Source of the DNA: Bugula neritina
Lineage: Eukaryota; Bryozoa; Gymnolaemata; Cheilostomatida; Bugulidae
Assembly (NCBI GenBank): GCA_964035545.1
Contig: OZ037773.1
Location: 10,418,251-10,480,250, forward strand
DNA length: 62,000 nt
Reading direction: 5' to 3'
Shown: in pieces, positions 24,401 through 35,346 of the stretch
How positions within the stretch are numbered: position 1 is the stretch's first letter
Layout of the letters: every line of letters starts with the position of its first letter
Translations under genes and position numbers: made by a program
The notes under the pieces: model-generated
What the model was told of the DNA's origin: nothing
Database searches by the model: none
Seen by the model: only the letters and a program-made list of their open reading frames with translations

Positions 24401-25403
24401 GGCAAAGTCAATCCTACTCAATGTGAGTCACTCACAATGATATGTGCCCAGGTAATGGGTAACAACACAGCCGTGACCTTCGGTGGCAGTCAAGGTCATT
24501 GTGAACTGAATGTATTCCGTCCGATGATCATATCGAATATCTTGCAGAGTGTTCGGCTTATTTCCTCGGGCTGTGTTTCCTTTACCGACAAGTGCATTGT
24601 GGGTAGGTGTTGGTATGTGATAACTTGGTGATGTCATCTCTAGCTACTCTGTATATCATGTGATGACAACTCCTACTAGCTGTTTGCTGCCGTATTCCAG
24701 GTATGGAGGTCAACAGAGAGAGAATACAATCCCATCTCAACCAGTCTCTCATGTTGGTGACAGCGTTGAATAGTCACTTGGGGTAAGTTTATCACTACAT
24801 AGTAACACTATACACAGTAACACTACACAGTAACACTACATAGTAACACTACACAGTAACACTACATAGTAACACTACACAGTAACACTACACAGTAACA
24901 CTACATAGTAACACTACATAGTAACACTACATAGTAACACTACACAGTAACACTACACAGTAACACTACACAGTAACACTACACAGTAACACTACATGGT
25001 AACACTACATAGTAACACTACACAGTAACACTACACAGTAACACTACATAGTAACACTACATAGTACCACTACACAGTAACACTACACAGTAACACTACA
25101 CAGTAACACTACACAGTAACACTACATAGTAACACTACATAGTAACACTACACAGTAACACTACACAGTAACACTACACAGTAACACTACATAGTAACAC
25201 TACACTAGATAGCAGAGTAAGTTAGGGTTTATCTCCCCTGTATAAATTTCTATTGCAGATATGACAAGGCCTGCTCTATTGCTAAAAATGCTCATAGAAA
25301 TAAACTTACACTGAAAGAAGCAGCCTTAGAACTTGGGCTATTAACTGAGAGTGAGTTTGATGAGTGGGTCTGCCCCGATCTCATGATATCCCCTAAGCCA
25401 TGA
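21473..25403 (+). CDS. FH: Fumarate hydratase, class II
   Basis: Eleven exons: 21473-21604, 21821-21931, 22102-22278, 22384-22539, 22669-22780, 23010-23090, 23297-23407, 24083-24175, 24402-24602, 24701-24782 and 25259-25403. All phases agree and the total is 466 codons plus stop. The enzyme interconverts fumarate and malate in the TCA cycle and, in cytosol, clears fumarate. Diagnostic parts: [19 protein letters not shown] in exon 3; [11 protein letters not shown] and GRTHMQDATPL (catalytic His about 190) across exons 4-5; and the class II signature GSSIMPGKVN at 320-329 across exons 8-9. The length equals the mature human enzyme, and no mitochondrial presequence precedes [14 protein letters not shown], so this model is a cytosolic form unless an upstream exon exists. 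Introns 2, 5, 7 and 10 are filled with minisatellites. AATAAA is at 26469-26474. Confidence 0.96.
21951..22090. repeat. 15-bp minisatellite in fumarase intron 2
   Basis: About nine units of CTCACCTGTATACTA, beginning about 20 bp after the donor. On the other strand each unit reads CAGGTGAG, a donor consensus. The duplicated copy has about 20 units (52552-52840). Confidence 0.9.
22781..22990. repeat. 25-bp minisatellite in fumarase intron 5
   Basis: About eight units containing ATCATATGTATATACTAT. The array starts at the splice donor itself (GTCATCATATG), a weak donor that is part of the first unit. Confidence 0.9.
23243..23323 (+). repeat. Triplicated 27-bp segment at the exon 7 acceptor
   Basis: Three direct copies of a 27-bp unit beginning GGTTACCGTTGGTTAC, each preceded by TTACAG, give potential exon starts at 23243, 23270 and 23297. 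The most downstream one matches the family length. The others would add 9 or 18 residues without changing frame. Confidence 0.8.
23411..24011. repeat. 19-bp minisatellite in fumarase intron 7
   Basis: About 31 nearly perfect units of CTCACTCTACATCTCTCTG, starting four bases into the intron. The unit has no stop in any frame and is not a multiple of three, so all plus frames stay open for about 200 codons; these are not proteins. Confidence 0.95.
24794..25206. repeat. 13-bp minisatellite in fumarase intron 10
   Basis: About 31 units of AGTAACACTACAC/T. The second gene copy carries a longer array, about 54 units, at 54212-54922. Confidence 0.95.
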
Positions 25404-25640
25404 GATCTCATACTAAATTTACTCCATCTCTTCCACAGTATTATTACATTAGTATGCTATATACTAGTTTATTATTCTGTATATAGAGAGTAGATAACTC
25501 TAGGTATAGGTCTCAGTATTATTGTTTACAGAATATAGCAAATATTATGTTTATCTGTTTACTTGGTGCTGGAAGTGAGACTTTTATATGTTGTAGTGTT
25601 TTATAGTCTTTAAGTATGCATCATATTTCCACTTGTATCA

Positions 25641-26400
25641 TGTTTTACTAGTATAGTCTGTGGTCCTGTGTTTTACTACTAGTATAGTCTGTGTTCCTGT
25701 GTTTTACTAGTATAGTCTGTGGTCCTGTGTTTTACTATTAGTATAGTCTGTGTTCCTGTGTTTTACTACTAGTATAATCTGTGTTCCTGTGTTTTACTAT
25801 TAGTATAGTCTGTGGTCCTGTGTTTTACTACTAGTATAGTCTGTGTTCCTGTGTTTTACTACTAGTATAGTCTGTGTTCCTGTGTTTTACTACTAGTATA
25901 GTCTGTGTTCCTGTGTTTTACTACTAGTATAGTCTGTGTTCCTGTGTTTTACTAGTATAGTCTGTGTTCCTGTGTTTTACTATTAGTATAGTCTATGTTC
26001 CTGTGTTTTACTAGTATAGACTGTGTTCCTGTGTTTTACTAGTATAGACTGTGTTCCTGTGTTTTACTACTAGTATAGACTGTGTTCCTGTGTTTTACTA
26101 CTAGTAAAGTCTGTGTTCCTGTGTTTTACTAGTATAGTCTGTGTTCCTGTGTTTTACTACTAGTATAGTCTGTGTTCCTGTGTTTTACTAGTATAGACTG
26201 TGTTCCTGTGTTTTACTACTAGTATAGTCTGTGTTCCTATGTTTTACTACTAGTATAGTCTGTGTTCCTGTGTTTTACTACTAGTATAGTCTGTGTTCCT
26301 GTGTTTTACTAGTATAGTCTGTGGTCCTGTGTTTTACTATTAGTATAGTCTGTGTTCCTATGTTTTACTACTAGTATAGTCTGTGTTCCTGTGTTTTATA
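25641..26400. repeat. 27/30-bp minisatellite in the fumarase 3' UTR
   Basis: About 26 units built on TAGTATAGTCTGTGTTCCTG and TGTTTTACTAC, differing by a three-base ACT. It lies between the stop codon and the first AATAAA (26469), so it is probably transcribed. The second block has about six units at 55354-55545. Confidence 0.9.
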
Positions 26401-26468
26401 GCCTACGTTCTCAACCAAAGCATTTTATTTATTATCTAGCTAAATACTGTACTAATCATAATGTGTCA

Positions 26469-26474
26469 AATAAA
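26469..26474 (+). terminator. Fumarase polyadenylation signal
   Basis: AATAAA about 1.07 kb after the stop; conserved in the second block near 55607. Confidence 0.5.
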
Positions 26475-26755
26475 CTTTTTGAGAAACACCTTTTCTGTTG
26501 TTATATTAATAGATGTGAGATATCCCACTGTAACTCAGTGCTGTCTACTTGAATATGTTAGCAGAAGCAACTTGCAGATATATTCCTGGACTATATAACA
26601 GTTGGCGAACTGAACCTTCACACTGCATAACACAGCCTACATAGCCAGCTAAAGTATAAAAGTGACAACTTCCCATCACCCAGTTTATTTTATTTTTCAA
26701 TTTTTGAAGAAAAAGCATAAGTAATTATGCAAACAGTGTAACATAGTAAAAAAGA

Positions 26756-26756
<1 letters not shown>

Positions 26757-26820
<64 letters not shown>
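26757..26820. repeat. (TG)n(TA)n microsatellite
   Basis: Short GT run followed by about 27 TA units. Confidence 0.95.
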
Positions 26821-26822
<2 letters not shown>

Positions 26823-27404
26823 AAAAATACATATTGGTAATAACAACTTGTGTAGTGCATGTAACAGTTCAAATTATATAATTGTGAATTTAGTGTTCTC
26901 TGGTAATCATATTCAACTACATTTGTAATAAAATTAAAAGGAGCTATTAAAATGATAATCAATTAAAAGCAAACATAAAAAAGCATGAAAGTAATTTAGC
27001 AGAGTCATATATTATAATATAAGCATAGAAAATATTTTCTATTTACTCACACTGGTTAAAATGTATTTTAAATTTACAATGCCATATGACATTGTAATTG
27101 TATTATGGACCACAGTTATATGACACACTGTAAACGCTCAGCAATACTAATAGTTGAAATAGTTTTATATATAGTCCCATCAGCCAGATATATGTGCCAA
27201 GATCATAACCTGTCCTTGATGATGTCATACTGGATGACAGGAACAGTGGTTAGGCTTTACTTTCTCTCATATGAGTCCGGTCGGTCTATGAAATATATTG
27301 AAGATATTGCATTGTGGATAGAAAAACATTACATTATAATATAGCTTAATTTATAAAGACTCTATTATATTATAATAGAGTGTCTTTCTATTTTAATTAT
27401 GTAA

Positions 27405-27480
27405 AGCGGCCGTGATTTAGGGGTTAGAGTGTAGAGTGCTGGCTTAGTAAACATGAAGTCATGGATTAGAACTCAACAAA
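27405..27480 (+). repeat. tRNA-derived SINE-like head
   Basis: GCGGCCGTGATTTAGGGGTT followed by AGAGTGCTGGCTTAGTAAAC and GGATTAGAACTC resembles a tRNA-derived Pol III promoter: A-box-like TTAGGGGTTAGAG and a degenerate B box. No tail repeats were traced. Confidence 0.4.
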
Positions 27481-28188
27481 GTCCATTGCAGGTGATGTTA
27501 GGTTATAATTGCTCCTGTGCCTCATTAGAAAAGTTTTTAGTTTGCTTTAAAAACAACCTTTTCTCTCTCAGGGTTCATACAGGGATAATGACTATAAACT
27601 TGCGTGACTTTTTTATATCACTTCATAATATTATATATAGCCTTTTTTTAGATGTTGATTTTTAAAAATGTAAGAAATTGTTTTATTCTATATTCTTGAA
27701 TCTTACTTTTATTCAGATAAGGTTGCTGCAAGTCTTATCTATGTTCTGCATTATTACCCTCTGCATCTAGTGTTCCTGTAAAAGAAATTAACATTTCAAT
27801 TAATTTCTTTGCAGCAGTCTGCCTATGAGGTCAAAAACTATTCTCAAAAAAAATGTTTTTGCTATATTGACTGAACTTATAAGGATTATAAATAGCAATT
27901 ATGCATAATTATGACACCTAGTGTGACACCTAGAGTGACACTTGTGATACCTAATGCGGCAGCTAGTAGTGTGACGCTTGTTGTGACGCTTAGTATGACT
28001 GGCTTCATGTCGCTTTAAATACAGTTTATTCTCAATCACAGTAAACAACTTTAATTCAAAGCAATAAACTAAAATAATAATTTTGTATAAATATATTATA
28101 TAAGATTTAAGTATTTCACAAGTATCATAGGTATTTACAGGCATGCAGCCACAAGTCTGTAGAATTCTTACATCATATATAAAATCTA
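27481..28188. other. Intergenic and 3' UTR of the coiled-coil gene
   Basis: Contains short GTGACACCTAG-like repeats at about 27910-27990. A minus-strand AATAAA lies near 28025-28030, about 160 nt after the proposed stop of the coiled-coil gene. Confidence 0.5.
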
Positions 28189-30808
28189 TCAAATTTTTAG
28201 GAAACCATTCCAGGGTTCTTCTACTGCTCCTATTTCCAGGTTTATACGAGTAATACTTTATATTTTAGCTAGTTTTTTGGAATTGTTAAGCACTAATCAT
28301 TTACCAGTTCTGGCTTCATCTGCTTCTTTCTCTCCATCTTCAGCCGTTTGCTGTGATTGTTTAACAACCACACGTATGTTCTGTACATACAAATAGGAAT
28401 ATGTTATATGAGATGATCAATAGGAACAATTTATACACACTATAAACAGGTAGCCTACATTAAAATGTTATGCACTTATTCATTACAACAAATTTACATT
28501 AATGCAGTTTTAAAACTGCTGAATCCTAAGTTTTTTTATGCTTTAGTTACAATAGAAAGATGCAGTAAATTTTATTATGATATATGGCTATTATTTGTAT
28601 TGGAACAAAACTTTGCTCTTTTAATTTCATAGTGATTATAAATACTATAAATGCTTTCCCTGAACTATTTTTAAAAAGAATTTTACAATTATCGCGTTTA
28701 TATAACAGTTTGCGTTTAATCCAAATATTTACTGGGTGATATACTTAAGTCTGACCAAACTTTAGAAAAGAAAATCATTACTATTTTATTATACGTACAA
28801 TTGTAGAATAATAGCTATAAAAATATTTTTCAAGAAAAAATACATGCTAGAAGCACGTGAGGGTGATTTTATACAACACATTAAACTAGTTCCAGCAACC
28901 GCTTATAACACATGTCAGCTTATTATTTTAAACAACTTATTTAAATTGAAAAACTTGCTTAGCTTTAAAAATTATACCTTCATCTCCCAATCTATATCAT
29001 CCTGGGTTTGTTCAAGCTGTTTAAAAGTTTTAGATCTCATCTCTTCTTCCAACTTTTGCTCTTTCAACGTCTGTATATGCCCCCTAGCAATCTTGGTTCT
29101 TTCAGCTATTCTATCTCGAGCGTCCATAATATCTTCTTGCAGGTCACGATACTGTCCATCAAGTTTTCTATAACTTAATCTTTCATTATCCAACTTTTGC
29201 TGCAGATCTCTGTTTAAATAGATCAGTAACCGATTACTTACAATTACATTAACAATCTAACTGTAGTAACAGAGTTGTGCTAAACGTAAAAACCCTCCTG
29301 TTCATGCAGTCACTATTGCTATAAATTAGAGACAATATATAGGTATATAAAACTAAACTTCAACTTTCCTATTTTCAACATCTAAATGTATACATATTTC
29401 ATCTATGTGACTATTTATACTCGTACTTAGTAAAAATAAAATATTATAAACAATGTATATCAGAAAAACAAAAAAATAATTTGGAAAATGTGAAAACGTA
29501 TTAAAACATACTCTATTTCTATTTGTAGTTCTTTTCTTTCTTCAACACTTAATTTAGGTTCTTCAGCTTCTCTTTCTCTTTCTGCTATTATCCTAAAATA
29601 GTAAAGATTAGTGAAGACAACTTAATGATATTTTATTCAACTTGAGAAACAAATTATTGGACAATCTTAAAATTTTTTCATTGTGAATATGTTTATAAAT
29701 TCAATTTTGCTACAATTGCCTTATTATTATATGATTAGTTTTAATTATCGTCTCCAACCTAATTTTATGGAAAGCTTTGTACTGCTAATTTCAATTAGCT
29801 GCAAAATGAATTCTTTGACTTTTTATAGAAGTTTGTTTAATTTTAGTTTCAACTAAATTGAACCCATTTTATCTTGATATTATACTGCATGTCTAGAATT
29901 AAATCAAGATTGCTTATAGAGGCTATATTTTTATCCCAGGTTATCATATTTATAGAATAAACATAAAAAGAGAATTTTCCCAGCTAACAAGTTATTATTG
30001 AGTTTACACGCATGTAATATGTTGATTAGGAAATCACGACTACATTGAAATACCTCATATTAGCATCAGTATCATATAATATTAACAGATAAAGACTAGA
30101 TTCCACTCAGCTAAACAACATATTTGCATAAATTATATATTATTATGCTAAGCACTGCATCTCAATATGACAGGTTATGCGCAGATAAAAGGAAAACATT
30201 GATGTGGAATTGTTTTCGTATACTATATTAGTTATATTTCTGCCATTTTACTGGGCATGTCAGCAAAATTTAATTAATAATTATACTAAGAAGTTATGTG
30301 CTAACACTATAGTTTCGTACGATATATAATATATATATAATTTATAAAGTTAAATCCTGCTTTGTCAGAAAGTTTGATAATTCTTGGATGTAATACATTA
30401 ACATTGTTGGTGCAAATACAGCCAAATTCCCAACTTAACCCCAAACCCCATAACCATAGCCAAATGTAACTATACTTGGCTCCATCAGAAGTACTTTTAT
30501 TGGCACTTGAGCAGTTTAATCTTGATACTCCTTTCACTATGCACCATCCTTAGATAAGATGTAGGATCAAATTATAAACAAACAATGCTAAGCTATTTTG
30601 ACATCCTATAAAAAGCTATAGAATAACAGAAGTTTAATTAGATATAGATAGCACTGTATAATTATAGCTTTTTCATCAAGAGAAGACTAAATATTGTTTA
30701 TGCATCATATGTTAGAAAAAACACGTACTTTGTATAAGTTTCTAATATTTTCAAGAGTGTTTCAAAATCTTTTGTTGGCTGCATGTATTTCTTAAGTTTC
30801 TCCTCTTT
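28189..30808 (-). CDS. Coiled-coil protein, 3' exons of a multi-exon gene
   Basis: Five minus-strand exons keep one frame: 30808-30729, 29592-29512, 29209-28978, 28380-28305 and 28229-28189 (stop TGA). Donors are GTACGT, GTATGT, GTATAA and GTAAAT. They encode about 169 residues dominated by charged heptad-like helix: KEEKLKKYMQPTKDF, then REREAEEPKLSVEERKELQ, then a long stretch with DGQYRDLQEDIMDARDRIAE and EEEMRSKTFKQLEQTQDD. This fits a coiled-coil rod such as those of ciliary or cytoskeletal proteins, but I cannot name it. The first visible exon opens in phase 0 after an acceptor, so upstream exons are missing. The HEPN-like gene sits immediately upstream on the same strand and may lie inside one of its introns. 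The final small exon is the least certain. Confidence 0.6.
29593..30728 (-). other. Intron of the coiled-coil gene
   Basis: AT-rich intron of 1.1 kb. It contains a 76-codon minus-strand open frame at 30307-30537 with no protein-like signal, and no other feature. Confidence 0.5.
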
Positions 30809-30927
30809 CTACAATTACATAATAAGAGTAGGTTGTATCACATAATAATTGTTATAAATAATTATTATGAGTTGTGGCCTAACCTTAATATGTTGTAAAC
30901 TAGCCAACAAACAATTATAGTAATTTA

Positions 30928-31752
30928 TTATCCGTAGAATAATCTTGCCTTATTTTTTTTTTCTAGACAAAAGCAATCTTTTGTCTCGATTAATTTTTTT
31001 GAAATTTCGGCATAGAAATCTAGAAAATTACATCTTTCATCTTCATCATCGAAGCTGTGAGAGGTTTTTTTGTGAACAATCTTATGCCGTGTGTCTCTGA
31101 AGTTTTTAATTTTCTTAGATTTTTCATCTTGGCTTAAAAATCCATCTGGTACCTTTTGAATGAGTTCGTCATAGTGCTTGTCATATATGATGAATATCCA
31201 TTCATGCATCAGTTCCAGGACAATCTCGTTCAATTCATCCTGGGTTGACGTTTGAAACCTTCTATTAGACAGTTTAGCAGGGACTGCCTCATTCTCAAAC
31301 CATTCAAAAGAACCTATGTCATCATCGGTGTAGAGTTTGTTTTGATAAGCTTTTGCTCTATTGTAGTGATTATGCAGCACTTTTTGGAAAAGTGCTGCCA
31401 GCTTTGGTGTCTTCAATCCTAAGGGACAACTTTCTGAAACCTGTCTTTTTATGAAGACTGTTTTTTGCAACTCCCCCAATTTATTTTTTACTCGATTTGC
31501 ATCTTTGTTGCAGCTATGATAAATATCCCAAACAATGGACTGGATGAGCAAAGATTCCAATTTACCAGCCAAAATGACAGCCACAGACAGGTCTGTCCAT
31601 CCTTTTAATCTGCTAGTGAGATCTTCTGCAGTACACCCTGATTGACTAGTCTGAGATTCTTGAGTAGCTGTAGAAACTTGTTTTGGTCTGTTAGTAAAAT
31701 TTTGAGCAATTACATTAGCCCAAGTTCCAGAAGCCCCTTGCTGGCTCATCAT
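30928..31752 (-). CDS. Putative HEPN-domain-like protein (RxxxxH motif)
   Basis: Single coding exon of 274 aa from ATGATGAGCC, with an in-frame TGA upstream near 31783 and a TATATTTTAG acceptor for the 5' UTR at about 31812. Residues 1-45 are polar. The rest is predicted largely helical, ending with FRDTRHKIVH near residues 226-235 and a final helix. RHKIVH fits the R-x4-H signature of HEPN domains, many of which are RNases or nucleotide-binding partners. Overall similarity to the DZIP3-like animal HEPN group is my inference. No signal peptide or membrane segment is present. The stop TAA at 30928-30930 abuts AATAAA, giving a very short 3' UTR. A 5' UTR exon probably lies near 34862-34930 beyond a 3-kb intron. 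Confidence 0.6.
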   Translation of the reverse strand: MMSQQGASGTWANVIAQNFTNRPKQVSTATQESQTSQSGCTAEDLTSRLKGWTDLSVAVILAGKLESLLIQSIVWDIYHSCNKDANRVKNKLGELQKTVFIKRQVSESCPLGLKTPKLAALFQKVLHNHYNRAKAYQNKLYTDDDIGSFEWFENEAVPAKLSNRRFQTSTQDELNEIVLELMHEWIFIIYDKHYDELIQKVPDGFLSQDEKSKKIKNFRDTRHKIVHKKTSHSFDDEDERCNFLDFYAEISKKLIETKDCFCLEKKNKARLFYG

Positions 31753-31812
31753 GACCAAACTGGTGAATTGATGAGTATACCACGAAAACTTTAGTCATCC
31801 GCTAAAGTATCT

Positions 31813-34800
31813 AAAATATAAACAATTTGTTTCCACATTTACGTAAATATTATTATTATATAAATATGTGCTCCCTGTGCATTCTCTGTTTGAAATAAAG
31901 TTTCATTATTTACCTATATTCATACTGGAATAAAAGCAGACACATCCTTTTGTTTTCAGCCATGTAATTAAAGTTAGACTATACAGTACATTACTTGTAT
32001 ATATGGTAATACTACAGACTATACAGTACATCACTTGTATATGGTAATACTACAGACTATACAGTACATCACTTGTATATGGTAATACTACAGACTATAC
32101 AGTAAATCACTTGTATATGGTAATACTACAGACTATACAGTACATCACTTGTATATAGTAATACTACAGACTATACAGTACATCACTTGTATATGGTAAT
32201 ACTACAGAATATACAGTACATTACTTGTATATGGTAATACTACAGACTATACAGTACATCACTTGTATATGGTAATACTACATACTATACAGTACATCAC
32301 TTGTATCTGGTAATACTACAGACTATACAGTACATCACTTGTATATGGTAATACTACAGACTATACAGTACATCACTTGTATATAGTAATACTACAGACT
32401 ATACAGTACATCACTTGTATATGGTAATACTACAGACTATACAGTACATCACTTGTATATGGTAATACTACAGACTATACAGTATATCACTTGTATATGG
32501 TAATACTACAGACTATACAGTACATCACTTGTATATGGTAATACTACAGACTATACAGTACATTACTTGTATATGGTAATACTACAGACTATACAGTACA
32601 TCACTTGTATATGGTAATACTACAGACTATACAGTACATCACTTGTATCTGGTAATACTACAGACTATACAGTACATCACTTGTATATGGTAATACTACA
32701 GACTATACAGTACATTACTTGTATATGGTAATACTACAGACTATACAGTACATCACTTGTATCTGGTAATACTACAGACTATACAGTACATCACTTGTAT
32801 ATGGTAATACTACAGAATATACAGTATATCACTTGTATATGGTAATACTACAGATTATACAGTACATCACTTGTATATGGTAATACTACATACTATACAG
32901 TACATCACTTGTATATGGTAATACTACAGACTATACAGTACATCACTTGTATATGGTAATACTACAGACTATACAGTACATTACTTGTATATGGTAATAC
33001 TACAGACTATACAGTAAATCACTTGTATATGGTAATACTACAGACTATACAGTACATCACTTGTATATGGTAGTACTACAGACTATACAGTACATCACTT
33101 GTATATGGTAATACTGCAGACTATACAGTACATCACTTGTATATGGTAATACTACAGACTATACAGTACATCACTTGTATATGGTAATACTACAGACTAT
33201 ACAGTACATCACTTGTATATGGTAATACTACAGACTATACAGTACATCACTTGTATATGGTAATACTACAGACTATACAGTACATCACTTGTATATGGTA
33301 ATACTACAGACTATACAGTACATCACTTGTATATGGTAATACTACATACTATACAGTACATTGCTGTATATGGTAATACTACAGACTATACAGTACATCA
33401 CTTGTATATGGTAATACTACATATTATACAGTACATCACTTGTATATGGTAATATTACAGACTATACAGTACATCACTTGTATATGGTAATACTACAGAC
33501 TATGCAGTACATCACTTGTACATGGTAATACTACAGACTATACAGTACATCACTTGTATATGGTAATACTACAGACTATACAGTACATCACTTGTATATG
33601 GTAATACTACAGACTATACAGTACATCACTTGTATATGGTAATACTACAGACTATGCAGTACATCACTTGTATATGGTAATACTACAGACTATACAGTAC
33701 ATCACTTGTATATGGTAATACTACAGACTATACAGTACATCACTTGTATATGGTAATACTACAGACTATACAGTACATCACTTGTATATGGTAATACTAC
33801 AGACTATACAGTACATCACTTGTATCTGGTAATACTACAGACTATACAGTACATCACTTGTATATGGTAATACTACAGACTATACAGTACATCACTTGTA
33901 TATGGTAATACTACAGACTATGCAGTACATCACTTGTATATGGGTAATAGTACAGACTATACAGTACATCACTTGTATATGGTAATACTACAGACTATAC
34001 AGTACATCACTTGTATATGGTAATACTACAGACTATACAGTACATCACTTGTATATGGTAATACTACAGACTATACAGTACATCACTTGTATATGGTAAT
34101 ACTACAGAATATACAGTACATCACTTGTATATGGTAATACTACAGACTATACAGTACATCACTTGTATATGGTAATACTACAGACTATACAGTACATCAC
34201 TTGTATATGGTAATACTACAGACTATACAGTACATCACTTGTATATGGTAATACTACAGACTATACAGTACATCACTTGTATATGGTAATACTACAGACT
34301 ATACAGTATATCACTTGTATATGGTATTACTACAGACTATACAGTATATCACTTGTATATGGTAATACTACAGACTATACAGTACATCACTTGTATATGG
34401 TAATACTACAGACTATACAGTACATCACTTGTATATGGTAATACTACAGACTATACAGTACATCACTTGTATATGGTAATACTACAGACTATACAGTACA
34501 TCACTTGTATATGGTAATACTACAGACTATACAGTACATCACTTGTATATGGTAATACTACAGACTATACAGTAAAATACAGACTGTACAAGCAGAGAGG
34601 AAGTTTCTACCAAACATAAAACATCACCTTAACATATTGGAAATACAGTCTGACAAAAACAAATCTCATTAAATGATAATTCTTCTCCATTATGGCATAT
34701 TTCATAATATAGTGTAAGTACTAAAGAGGTTAGGTGAAGAAACGAGATGTCAGACTCTCAGATATTTTACATAAGCAGCATATACTAAATATGCATCATA

Positions 34801-34861
34801 TAACTTATAATCTTATTCGGTAACTTTCTGGTGGCACAGTAAAATAACTGCTGAATCTTAC
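31813..34861 (-). other. 5' UTR intron of the HEPN-like gene
   Basis: The donor CTAAAG then GTAAGA is at about 34861 and the acceptor TATATTTTAG at about 31812. Most of the intron is the 38-bp array. The non-coding first exon would cover about 34862-34930. Confidence 0.45.
31977..34573. repeat. 38-bp minisatellite, about 68 units
   Basis: Units contain CTATACAGTACATCACTTG followed by TATATGGTAATACTACAGA, with scattered single-base variants (for example TATCTGG or TATATAG). There are no unique spacers, so this is not a CRISPR. Each unit can pair TATACA with TGTATA around a 10-base loop. Confidence 0.95.
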
Positions 34862-35341
34862 CTTTAGAAGTTTGAGCTGTCAACTTTCATCTACTCTCCG
34901 TGAAGTGGCACTGCAGTAGTAGATACAAGAGTAGTTATAGTCTGGCTAAACCAATCAAATGACCTGCTCTTCGTATTACTCCGCACTAGTATTGTTGCCT
35001 TAACAGATCACATTTCACTCAAGTCATATTGCCAAGCATAGAATAGTTTATTGACTATGATAAAAATAAAAAGAGTAACAAAACAGTTTTGTAGAACCAC
35101 TATGTGATTAGATATCCTTAGTTTTATCTTGTCATATGTTTGCGGCATAAACAGTAAAAAGGGCAGATATGAACTGCCACAACTATGTTTTTGTCATCTC
35201 ATTGTTCGAAGTTAATCGAATGCATAATACGTTGTTTTATGGATTGCTTCATTCATTCTATAATACTTCTATAGGTAACTCCACTGCCGGCAATTATTTG
35301 TTTAATAAAATAACCTGTAGTTGTGCAGCTATGAAGCTATA
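34574..35341. other. Intergenic between the 38-bp array and the BEL element
   Basis: Holds the proposed 5' UTR exon of the HEPN-like gene (about 34862-34930). No coding exon seen. The last bases before the element, CTATATATAC, match the 44-bp repeat unit found beyond the other LTR. Confidence 0.5.
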
Positions 35342-35346
35342 TATAC

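Larger units (their letters stand above)
12445..27310 (+). repeat. Segmental duplication, copy 1 (intact)
   Basis: Direct-orientation homology with 48618-56030, from methyltransferase intron 2 to about 0.9 kb beyond the fumarase transcript. Exons differ by a few substitutions. Length differs mainly by the 5.3-kb insertion, minisatellite copy numbers and a 1.3-kb deletion in copy 2. Confidence 0.9.

Noticed and set aside
30307-30537. 76-codon minus-strand frame
   Set aside because: It sits in an intron of the coiled-coil gene, has a biased composition from T/G-rich DNA and no splice or promoter support.
31903-31945. Short minus-strand ATG exon candidate with a GTAAAT donor
   Set aside because: Its phase fits neither the HEPN-like exon nor the first coiled-coil exon.
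31977-34573. Regular 38-bp repeats considered as a CRISPR array
   Set aside because: Units are head to tail without unique spacers, and the host is an animal.
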